A stretch of 62,000 bases of DNA from Hydractinia symbiolongicarpus (Eukaryota > Cnidaria > Hydrozoa > Anthoathecata > Hydractiniidae), in assembly GCF_029227915.1 (NCBI RefSeq), contig NC_079885.1, positions 9,785,001 through 9,847,000 of the forward strand, in the 5' to 3' direction. The position numbers and the translations under genes are program-made. Numbering within the stretch: the stretch's first letter is position 1; each line of letters starts with the position of its first letter. The notes beneath the pieces were generated by a model. The model was not told the origin of the DNA, did no database searches, and saw nothing but the letters and a program-made list of their open reading frames with translations. Shown here piece after piece: positions 10,281 to 19,509 of the stretch.

Positions 10281-12859
10281 GTTCATTTTAAAGTTCCTGT
10301 AGTTTAAAATCTTTTACTATCTTGTTTTTCCTGCTTGAAATAATTTAACAACGTTATGTTAAACGCATGTATATATTTTTAGTGTTTAGGATTCATATTA
10401 ATGATAAGATGTTCAGTACAAGCTGTTTTTTCACTTTAAAATGTTCTATGACGCCAGAAGAAAGGAACGCGATTGATAATAGCATATTTACCTGCGATTT
10501 GATTGTAAATACATATATCTTATAATTACTATTGAAGTTTAATCTTTATAAAAGGCTTGGTGTCGTTGTGTTTTTACTTATTGTGTATACTTAGACATGA
10601 CAAACTTATTCTCTTTAACCCTTAGACTTCGCTGTACTTCGCCGGATCACGAGCAGTTTGTTTGGCTAAATTTTAGGTTTATGTAAATTTATATTTCTCT
10701 GCAACCTTTTGTTTTGGAAATTAAGTAGGCCCATTTTTAAGGCCTTTCTATGTAGTTTGAGAAATTTTTTACTGAAAAAAGATGCACCTAATATACTTCT
10801 ACTGCTACCAACAGATTAGGCTTAAAAACTCCGTAATAAATAAACAAATTTGCAAATTCGACACTTCAAAGAATAATTGAAAAAAAAAATGTTTTCTTTC
10901 TGGAGGTATTTCTACAGGTGACGATGTTGGTGCAACAGGGAGCAATGGTGCCGACAGTGATGATGCAACATCAGGGGACGAATTGGTGTAACAGTTCGTG
11001 GTGTATCTTTTAGTCTGGTTGCAGTTTTTTTGAGAGACGTGAAAGTCAAATGGTTTTGCATGCACTTTGTCGCAATTTGATAACCTTGTTCAAAACCTTA
11101 CAACATATGTTACTAACATTCTTATCAGTCTGAATACATTTCTTCATCATCTGACAAGTTGTTGATAAAGTTTGTCATTGCTTTTTTATTATCTTTTTAC
11201 AAAGGAGGTCCTTTCCTCACATGTTGCTTTATGCATAGTTAACTATGAGGTTATTAAAATCTTAGACGCAAAAGATTGTGTCAGAGCAAATCCTGAACTT
11301 ACTTCAATCAATAAACATAAATTAATTTTTCAGAGCAAACGTGGAATGAAAATCAAACAGTAGGCACGAAGCCAGCGTGGCCACGTCTTATGGTAGCGAA
11401 TTTTATTATGTTTGTTCAGGTGAATGAAAACATTCGCACTCAAAACATTAAAGAAGAAAGGATTCCCGACAATGAACACATAAGCAAAAAAACAATCAAA
11501 TAAACGTGGTCATTACTCTGACCGCAAATATTTGTATTCGACCCAGCGTATTTTTTTTAATCTAACTGTTTAGATATCCCAGGGGTAGAACAAATTATTC
11601 TGTGTCACCTGGCTATGTTATTTTCCAACAAAAAATAACAAATTTCTGATCCCGAATAGTAAAGTCAATTTTTAGTTAAACCAAGGAGGTTTAAAAAAGT
11701 TTAAAGGTTTAAAATTTATCAACAAACAAGCATTTACCGCTCAGAGAAAAATAGCCGCGGGCTCATAATTTATGCAAATAGTAACAAAAGACAACAGCTA
11801 ATTTATTAATTTAAGCGCGAGATTTCAAATTTTGATTGACAGAAAAAAGTAAACACGAGCGGCGGATGATTTCAACAGAAATAAAAGATTTAAAGTTTTA
11901 TGCTAACCGTTCACGCCGACAAAATAGATCCGCGAAATATAACCAAGAGCTGCAGTCTGCTACAAACTTCGCGTTTGCACAAGTTTCCAGCATTCAGCCA
12001 CTATCGATTGGGTATCTTATATTTACCGAAGGACGCTGGCGGAAAGCTCAATTCATGAACCTTCCGAGAACAGAACTTTCAATGTCTGTGTCCCACTATT
12101 TCCATAACTGAAATCAATGCACTTACAAACTCTGGCGATTTATATATGACTTTTTATCAGCTAGACTTACTACAAATGACTTCATCCCTGTTTCCATAAA
12201 ACTAGTCGATGCTAACAACTCCCCAATATCCATCAAAGGCGCCATATTAGTTTGATTGGGATGGAAATGTACTAATGGCCAGAGCCAACATTGTGCAACT
12301 ATGGTATATATTAGCAAAAAAGTTGGCTTCGTTAACCAAGTCAACCAAGAGACTTAATAGCACCGTGCAAGTCTTTCCTTAGCCTGAAATATACATTTCA
12401 ACAGACCCCTAAGCTTGACAAAAAATTCCACTTATCTAAGAAACTGATCATTGAGTCAGTACTTTATGGCGGGGAAATATTTGATTATTCCAGGAAGATC
12501 TACTTAAGATGTGATTGGTCCTGTCAAGTAATTGGATACCACCTTATACAAAAGCACTGCCGCAGCGTTTTGGTTATCTCTGACTGTTGTAATGAAGGCT
12601 GGCGAATAGTATTAGCCGGTTACCGCTACCTGTCATCCACTGAAGGAAACTATTTCGTAACACTCCTGACTCAGATTCGGATGTTTCATCAGCGAAAATA
12701 ATCTTAATAAGATTCGTCATGCATTCTTCTTTGCCAACAGGCTACGTAGGTTCCCTAATTCCTCAATTCGAACGATATGACGCGACGCTTGGAAATAGAA
12801 AGAAGAAACTTTGAAAGCTGGGTTCTTAAGATCTTCTTAACGTTTAACAGGGCGTTTAC
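10281..12859. other. Intergenic, unassigned open frames only
   Basis: Open stretches at 11836-12111 (+) and about 12376-12699 (+, no ATG, 108 codons) read as plausible protein but match nothing I recognise. The second contains KKLIIESVLYGGEIFDY, faintly like the tail of a non-LTR reverse transcriptase. A single arm of the AAGGAGGTTTAAA repeat is at 11679-11695. No host gene is supported. Confidence 0.4.
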
Positions 12860-13149
12860 ATCCTCTTCCATGCCTACAGGTCGCCGATCACGTATTTATA
12901 CAGAATCAGAGCGGACGGTATCCTAAAAAATGGGATGAGTCAGGTACTATTGTTGAGACTAAGAGTCACGATCAGTACCTTTACACTTCCCTACAGTGTG
13001 ATCTTTCAATCAACGTACAAGCATTATCTGCGCATCATGACTGGGATTTACCAACTCAACCGGAGCCTGCTGTTCCTGCTTCTGACGTCCCTATACCACC
13101 ACCAGCCGCGACTCCTGCCCAAACCAATGCGCTGAGAAACAATCTATAG
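12860..13149 (+). pseudogene. Ty3/gypsy-type integrase C-terminal remnant
   Basis: A frame without an initiator reads PLPCLQVADHVFIQNQSGRY, then PKKWDESGTIVETKSHDQYL, and ends in a Pro-rich tail (PEPAVPASDVPIPPP) before TAG at 13147-13149. V(G/A)D.VFIQNQ.GR.PK.WD..G.I and the HDQY motif are typical of the C-terminal domain after the integrase core in Ty3/gypsy-like Pol proteins. The stretch after HDQYL has lost the expected basic motif. No LTR, RT or integrase core was found nearby, so only a fragment remains. Confidence 0.6.
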
Positions 13150-13508
13150 ACCGATGTGTTGCACCAAGATCGTCCTTGGCTGTAGACACAAGTTGTGTCT
13201 ACACTAGGAAAAGCGTAAGATTTTCGCATAACTTTTCTTTATGTTTTTATTTCTTTTCTATGTGTGTTTTCATAATAGCTCATTTTTTAACCACAAACCG
13301 TCTTTGTCCTTTTAAAACAGTTTAAACGTTTTATAATCTTTCAGCAAAAAAAAATTTCGACATTGATTTAGCTATTGTTGGTAAAAAAAAAAAATTTTAG
13401 TGGTACAAATAGAAAGTAAAATCGTTCCCAACATCAAGCGCGTTTCATATCTGCATAGTGTAAAGCAGCTTTAGGTGTTCTGCAATGTTCAGCGTCCACA
13501 CAAGCTTG

Positions 13509-13563
13509 GGCCTTATACAAAGTCGGGTCTCATACAAAGTCGGGCTTCGTACAAAGTCGGGTC
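13509..13563. repeat. Three 17-bp tandem repeats
   Basis: The unit is GG(C/T)(C/T)T(T/C)(A/G)TACAAAGTCG, repeated three times with the ends in GGGTC. It is short and non-coding as far as can be seen. Confidence 0.75.
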
Positions 13564-13989
13564 AAAATAATTTTCTCTGAGTATGTTTGGCTAAGGTGGG
13601 GCATAAATGACAAAAACTACCGCTGCCTTTTTCGAGAAGAGCAAGGAGCAATCGAAAATGTTTTTATGTTTACCGTTGTGTGTGCCGAAAAATGAACTGT
13701 CTTGCCTCGCGAGAAAGAAACAGAACACGAGAGTGTTGTAAAAAGATTTTTAGACAAAAAATTAATAGCAAAAAGAAAGCAAATTTGTGATTTTTGTAGG
13801 AGTAAATTATGGGGGGAAATTTTGCAAGGCCTAGAAAAAAGTGTCCTCTTAAAGCAGCTGTCCGCTTTAGATAGGTTTCGTTAAAGGAGTTTCTTAGTAA
13901 GAAACTCTTTCCAATAAAAAAGAAAGAGTTGTCCGCTTTAGTGAGTGTTCATATGGAAATTATTTCATCGGGAACGGAACAGGGAAAAC

Positions 13990-14030
13990 AACCTCGATCC
14001 CAGGGTTGTAGCGTTTTTTTAAAATGTGGA
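13990..14030 (+). repeat. Solo end of the AACCTCGATCCCAG MITE family
   Basis: AACCTCGATCCCAGGGTTGT, then AGCGTTTTTT, matches the left arm of the element at 10192-10280. No inverted partner is seen downstream. Confidence 0.6.
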
Positions 14031-14466
14031 TACATTTACCCACCTACCGATATTACAGTAAGCAAATGATTCATTTTCTCATATGGACAGAAATTTCCTT
14101 GGGTGTAAGTAGGACAAATTTTTGTCGATTTGCCATAAGTATTAAAAATAAACAATAGATTGTCATCACAATAAGCAATAGACAGCTATCATATTTTTTT
14201 TCTTACCCGGGGGAAAGTTTTCTCTGCCACGTCATCATCATATCATGCTGAAAATTTCAGCACTAACTGAGGAAATGTTTTCGTATGAACAGGCCCTTAT
14301 AGGCCAGCTTTAAGGAGGTTCTATTGTATCTTATATCTAAAACACGTTATTGGGAAAAAGTAGGAAGGGCTGATTATTTTCGAGAGGAAAGCAAAATATA
14401 AGAAGTAATTACAATCAGAGGAAGAAAAATGTTATAGAGCTATCAAAATTGTTAATGCGCCCTAGG

Positions 14467-14581
14467 AGCAAGCTCGTTCCCAGTGCATGTTTTTTATATA
14501 TATCAAGAGGACGGATGAACATGTTCGCATCGCTGTTCCGATGTCAGAAAAGGTGCAAAATGCCCTCAGGACGAGGTTGCC
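14467..14581. mobile_element. 115-bp MITE with ~25-bp inverted repeats
   Basis: The left arm AGCAAGCTCGTTCCCAGTGC, then ATGTTTT, is inverted at the right as AAAATGCCCTCAGGACGAGG followed by TTGCC. The ends are related to the AACCTCG(A)TCCCAGGG family at 10192-10280. Between them is unique AT-rich DNA. Confidence 0.65.
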
Positions 14582-14699
14582 CGGGAAGTGTTTTCAAAGC
14601 CGGTCTTTAGGCGTATGTTTTAGATAAAACAAATTTTGGTAATGCAAGTTGAAAATTTCTTTAAATACCTGTTTATACGAGCTTTACCCTAAAATTAAA

Positions 14700-14841
14700 T
14701 CTATATAACAATACTCGTATACGTCTGTCTGTTTGTCATGCAAAATAGTAGCTTAGCTGCGCAAGTAGCGAGCGAGACGCACGCAATGCGGTATAAATAG
14801 GACAGACGAACCCGTGGACTTTTCCACGGGCTAACGACTAG
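14700..14841 (+). mobile_element. 142-bp mini-Helitron with intact termini
   Basis: It begins TCTATATAACAATACTCGTA, directly after a host A. It ends with the hairpin CCCGTGGAC, TTTT, CCACGGG, then CTAACGACTAG, directly before a host T. A 5'-TC, a 3' hairpin, a terminal CTRR (here CTAG), insertion between A and T and no target duplication are the recognised Helitron hallmarks. There is no room for RepHel, so it is non-autonomous. Copies are at 32157-32282 (inverted) and 7710-7795. Confidence 0.8.
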
Positions 14842-15800
14842 TTAGTTAGAAAAGTTTGTTTTGTCCTACTTGGATAGTCTTGCCCTATTTGGGGTAGGAT
14901 TTAAAATATCCGATCTTGCGCAGTAGCCCCACTTTGGGTTGAACAGAAGCACGAATTTTTGGAGGGAGATATGAAATGAATGCTGTCTGATTCAAATGTT
15001 GACTATCCAACGAAGCTGGATGACAGGAAAACTAAAATTAACGCATATTTGCTTTCCTGGATATGCTACCATAATTTACATCTAAATCTATTTAGCTAGC
15101 AAGCTAAGTCACATCAAAAATTTCAGTACAGTATTTTTCCGCTATAGCTAGCTATAATAGACAAAGTACCACGTTGACCTAACTAGCTGCATGCCCTACT
15201 AATATACTACCAATATACTATCTAGCTAACATTTTAGCTAGCTATAATTTGATGAATTTCTGAGGTTTGTTTTATCAAGACCTTGGAGAGGCCACCTAAT
15301 CTAGCTTGTTAGCTAGCTAAAAAAAAGTTAGTTCATTTTGGCTACAATTATTAGAATTTTGCAGTGATCTTAACAAATTTCGCTTGAGTAAAATGCTCTT
15401 GGTAAAAAATGTTTATATATTCTATTCCATTGATTTGTAATGCAAAATTTGGGGTTACGTTAAAAGTACGGTCAAACCTATAAGACCTCTTTATAACTTG
15501 CTAATGGTCACATATGTCTGCAAAATTTTCGTAATTCCAGGGTTTCAAATTGTTGTTGTGTAGTGTGCTCCATGTTTTGTAGTCAAATTTTAATCTCTGC
15601 TGAAGTTAATTTGCATAAAAAATACCCTTCTTTCTTTAAATAGAACATCCTGAATGCAGACCCCACTTACAGGAACATCATTTTGTAGGTTCATAATGCC
15701 TTAAACTATACTACAACAGGAAGTATGAGTAAAAGCTAGCTATGTTAAAAGAGTTGTCCCACGAAAAATCAAAAAAAAAAATTTTATCTTATATATTTTA
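14842..15800. other. Intergenic, TAGCTAGC-rich tract
   Basis: From about 15085 to 15320 the short palindromic words TAGCTAGC, GCTAGC and TAGCTATA recur many times. The word GTAGCTATA also occurs in the satellite at 878-1373. No gene or clear repeat unit is seen. Confidence 0.4.
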
Positions 15801-15920
15801 TTAGAACGGTTACTAAACTATGGAACTACTCAAAATGAGCCAGAACCCCTCCCCCCCCCCCCCCAAATCAGCTAGAACCACCCAGAATCATTCAGAGCCA
15901 CCTAGAACCGCCCAGCCATA
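15801..15920 (+). repeat. Left member of a 3-kb-spaced inverted repeat
   Basis: GAACGG(T)TACTAAACTATGGAACTAC, followed by degenerate repeats of AGAACCACCCAGAAT, is matched in inverted orientation at 18735-18813. A C-homopolymer interrupts it. The pair may be the ends of a foldback-type element that contains the LINE at 16182-17640. Confidence 0.55.
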
Positions 15921-16181
15921 CGAAACTGCGCCACAGGACTCGCCTTTTCTATATTTATGTGGTAAAAAAGTGAGAATGACGTACACCCAAACAAAAGAGT
16001 TGAATTATATGTGGCGGGAAAATTTAACCATTTTTAAAATTTTTAGTCAACCACGTATGTTACACTGTACATTGTGATTTCAATATTCATTATTTCTTTG
16101 GAAAAAAATAACACTTTTAAATTTTGTCCTTGTGAAAATTAATCCATGCAAAGCAAATAAATCTTCCAAAGTAAGTTTTTT

Positions 16182-17640
16182 CATCATCATCATCATCATC
16201 ATTCTCGGCTTAACGTCCGTTTTCCATGCTAGCATGGGTTGGACGGGGTATATTAATGACCCTCTTCCAATCTGATCTAGACTGTGTTAGATCTAAACTC
16301 AACTTCCTCTCTATCAAGTCTGTCCTTATAACCTCCTGCCAAGTCTTTCTCGGTCTGCCTCTGGGCTTTGCCCCAGGAACTATCAACTCTCTACACTTTC
16401 TTACCCAATTATCCTCCTCCATTCTTTCCAAGTGCCCCAGCCAATTCAATCTTCTTATCTGGATAACATCTTTAATTCTACGGAGACTTAGCCTGCTTCT
16501 TAGCTCATCTGAACTCTTTCTGTCTCTCAGACTGGCATTACACATCCACCTAACCATTCTCATATCATTCCTTTCTAAACGGTCAAGATCTTCCTGCTTC
16601 ACTGCCCATGTCTCACTACCGTACAACATAACACTTCTTACACAGGCCTCATACAACCTACCTTTTACCTCAATTGACAGGACTCTGCTAGTCAATAAAG
16701 GAAGTAACTCTCTAAACTTTTTCCAAGCAGAACCTATCCTGCAAGTAACACTTCTTCCAACACCCCCTTCACTGCCCAACATATCACCTAAGTAACAGAA
16801 GTTCTTAACTATCTCTAACGAGCCACTGTTGTACATCATTAAAGCTGGAAATACTTCATTCTCTATAATCTCACCTTTGCAACGCTTGCATACAAACTGT
16901 ATGTCAGCTCTTAACCTTCCACTAATACTACTGCACTTCTTATGTACCCAATGCTTGCAAGTCTGACAAAAAATTGAGTTACTACCAACCCCTTTCCTGC
17001 AAACTCCACAAGGCCACTTTCCAACTACAAGGTCACACTTGGCTGCAATGCTACTTATCATGACTTTAGACTTTGCTGTGTTTACCTTCAGCCCTTTCTC
17101 TTCTAGTCCTTTCTTCCACTTCTCAAACTTTTCAACTAATTCTTCCATCGACTCTGCTATGAGAACCAAATCATCTGCATGCAATAACTCCCATGGACAA
17201 CCTGTTCTGAACTCCATCGACAGCGCTTCTAAGACTAGAATAAACAACAAAGGACTAAGTACAGAACCCTGATGTACACCAACATTTACACTAAATTCAT
17301 CACTAAGTGAATCGTTAATCCTGACACGACTTCTAGCATTGCTGTACATAGACTGAACCATCGTAACTAGCCACTCATCCACACCTAATTTTCTCATAGC
17401 CCACCAAATAACTTTAAGTGGCACTCTATCAAAAGCTTTCTCTAAGTCTACAAAGGCAAAATAGAGATTCTTTCTCTTTCCTAAATACTTTTCCTGAAGC
17501 TGTCTGAGTAAAAATATTGCATCTGTAGTGCCACGCCCTGGAACAAAACCAAATTGCATCTTATCTATATCAATTCTTTCTCTAAGTAAAACAAACATTA
17601 ATTCCCAAATCACAAACATTAATTCCCAAACATTAATTTA
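16182..17640 (-). mobile_element. 5'-truncated non-LTR retrotransposon (LINE)
   Basis: On the minus strand the element contains an open RT ORF. It ends with CCATGCTAGCATGGAAAACG, GACGTTAAGCCGAGA and a (GAT)n tail (16183-16201). A GAT/ATGA microsatellite tail is typical of RTE/Proto-like LINEs. The 5' end is lost: the ORF enters in the middle of the RT domain beside short duplicated AT-rich DNA (AACATTAATTCCCAAA twice, 17594-17634). A precise target duplication was not found. Confidence 0.85.
16210..17619 (-). CDS. Partial reverse transcriptase with inserted PHD-like zinc finger
   Basis: This is a continuous 469-codon frame with no internal stop. The RT part starts within the fingers (MQFGFVPGRGTTDAIFLLRQ, residues ~21-40). 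It has the catalytic palm motif AFVDLEKAFDRVP (~55-67), the HQGSVLSPLLF turn and the ADD box at ~147-149, where the usual Tyr of YADD is His. At residues ~203-249 there is a C4HC3 PHD/RING-like finger (C-x2-C-x10-C-x2-C-x4-H-x2-C-x14-C-x2-C), followed by the thumb and a conserved tail (WLGHLERMEEDNWVRKC). The N-terminal nuclease and first RT blocks are missing through 5' truncation, so it is unlikely to be functional. The predicted Met at 17619 is not the ancestral start. Confidence 0.85.
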   Translation of the reverse strand: MFVIWELMFVLLRERIDIDKMQFGFVPGRGTTDAIFLLRQLQEKYLGKRKNLYFAFVDLEKAFDRVPLKVIWWAMRKLGVDEWLVTMVQSMYSNARSRVRINDSLSDEFSVNVGVHQGSVLSPLLFILVLEALSMEFRTGCPWELLHADDLVLIAESMEELVEKFEKWKKGLEEKGLKVNTAKSKVMISSIAAKCDLVVGKWPCGVCRKGVGSNSIFCQTCKHWVHKKCSSISGRLRADIQFVCKRCKGEIIENEVFPALMMYNSGSLEIVKNFCYLGDMLGSEGGVGRSVTCRIGSAWKKFRELLPLLTSRVLSIEVKGRLYEACVRSVMLYGSETWAVKQEDLDRLERNDMRMVRWMCNASLRDRKSSDELRSRLSLRRIKDVIQIRRLNWLGHLERMEEDNWVRKCRELIVPGAKPRGRPRKTWQEVIRTDLIERKLSLDLTQSRSDWKRVINIPRPTHASMENGR

Positions 17641-18734
17641 CCCATGCGAAAACTAATCCAGCCATTTACTACTGAGAAATATAGTTGATAGTAAATAGCT
17701 TTCTCTAGTCAAAAACATCAAGGGTAAGGATTGTATATCACTTCATGCTCCTTTTTTAGGGTACTTTTTCAGACCTGTACATAGTCAGTATAAAAAAGAG
17801 CATAAGCACTACTCCGCCTCTCTAGGAAATAAACAGTATTAACCTAAATCCTTGGGCAAATAACAATGCTGGACTTTCAGCTATAACCGTGTAGAGTTCA
17901 GAAAGAAATAGGATTTTTATTTACATGTAAAACAATATAAACAGTATTAGAAAGCCATTGTGCACATTGGTAAAACACACCCACACGAAACTTCACGCAA
18001 TAAAGTGACTTTAATTGTATAGTAACATCAATAGTACGTAGTTACTCTAATTTAATAAAAAACATATTTACAATGTAATGGGTATTCCTAGCGAAAGCAA
18101 AAAGTTACATACATTATGCAGTAGTGAGGTTGTTTTTCGTATTATCAATTACGGTCAACTTTTTATACTTAAAAAATTTGCGACAACAAAGACACTGACT
18201 TTCTGGGGTTTTCTTAGCATAAAGATGTTTTTAATAAACAAAACAAGAATGAATGAAATGTTTAACCATAAAAGATTTTATCTAAAAGTTATCAAACCAT
18301 AGAAAGATGCTCCTTTTTCAGACATTTTATAGTGTTCATGTCCTTATTAATAGTGTTTCTGTGTTAGGTCCCTCCAGAATAGCGTTTAAAATTGTATAGG
18401 TACCCGCACCTTTCCTTAAAAAAAATCAGCTTTTAAAAAATTTGGGGTGGGGGCCGAGGGCTCTTGTAGCATAAAAGTTTTATTAAAACAATAAAACACC
18501 ATACATTGTTACAAGTTGACCACATCATAACGAGTTGGCCAAAATAATAAAGTCAAAATAGTTTTTTTTTCAGAAGTTTCAAACGCTTCTTTTGAGTGAA
18601 AACAAACAACACCCGAAGATAACCAAAATTTAGCAATGGTAACTTATCACATCGAGGAACTCTGTACAAAGCCTTATTGTGGTACACGCCTCAAGGCTTG
18701 AAAAATGCGTGTCTTTGGTTAGCAAGCTGTCTCT
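17641..18734. other. Intergenic, no gene recognised
   Basis: One open frame at 18078-18302 (+, 74 codons) has no recognisable domain. Otherwise this is AT-rich DNA between the LINE and the right member of the inverted-repeat pair. Confidence 0.4.
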
Positions 18735-18813
18735 GTCTGAGTCTAAGTGGTCCTGTTCAATTCTGGGTGGTTCTGGCTGATTCTGGGTAGTTCCTTAGTT
18801 TAATACCGTTATC
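18735..18813 (-). repeat. Right member of the 3-kb-spaced inverted repeat
   Basis: Read on the minus strand it gives CGATAACGGTATTAAACTAA, then GGAACTACCCAGAATCAGCC and AGAACCACCCAGAAT. This matches 15801-15920 in the opposite orientation. Confidence 0.55.
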
Positions 18814-18935
18814 GTAAATGTTTTAATTATTATTCTAAAAAAAGTTCTTTTTTTCTCTTATTCGGCCCTTTTTTACAATCCTGTTTAAATAACCATGACT
18901 TCATAGTGACGTCTTGTAACTAACATTGTCAATTA

Positions 18936-18943
18936 TGACGTCA
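18936..18943. promoter_or_regulatory. CRE-like palindrome TGACGTCA upstream of CEP192
   Basis: A perfect TGACGTCA lies about 570 bp before the CEP192 start codon, with a near copy TGACGTCT at 18907-18914. CREB/ATF factors bind this sequence in animals. Whether it works here is unknown, since an 8-mer can occur by chance. Confidence 0.25.
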
Positions 18944-19203
18944 CAGCAAAAGGTTCTTAATAAAAAGACGATTTTTACGCATTGATTAAAAGATCAATAA
19001 ACAATATTTTGAAGAAAGTAGAAAAACTTTATACTAATTGAACAGAACAAAAAAAAAAATTCCTTGTTTTATATAGATATTAAAATATTGTGGACATTGC
19101 TAAATCATTCAAGATTTCTTTGTGTACTGAAGTACATTGAAAAATAACAGAATGTAAGTATATATACTTTGTATATAAATCATTTGTTTCATCTTAAATG
19201 TGC

Positions 19204-19509
19204 AGTAAGGCCATGCTACGCAATGGCATATTTCTTCTCATGGAGCTTGCTCTGTGGACGTTTCCTACCCCACTCACGCCAGGACCTGGACAGGTTAGAC
19301 TGCTCATTTTGACAATTAGGGATTTATCTGGCGAAGTTATATATTATATATATGTTCAATTTTGTGCCAAATAAATATTTTCTTTTCTCAATTAGCACAC
19401 TTTTTTGAGTTGATTTAGATAAACTCTTGTCAGACTTTAAGACTTTTAGTTTTTTACTAATAATTAAAAAAATATTTGTTGTTTTAGTGATGTCAGTGGA
19501 TCCATAAAA
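19204..19509 (+). other. Possible 5' leader exon and intron of CEP192
   Basis: A less AT-rich stretch ends with a donor-like GACAG|GTTAGA at 19293/19294. A good acceptor TTGTTTTAG ends at 19487, 22 nt before the ATG. This suggests a non-coding first exon spliced just upstream of the start. A five-codon upstream ORF (ATG at 19491, stop TAA) lies in the leader. The leader exon's 5' boundary is a guess. Confidence 0.3.

Noticed and set aside
13608-13884. Two overlapping small plus-strand ORFs (44 and 60 codons) as genes
   Set aside because: They are in different frames and the longer lacks an ATG. No domain or splice link was found; they may be transposon debris.
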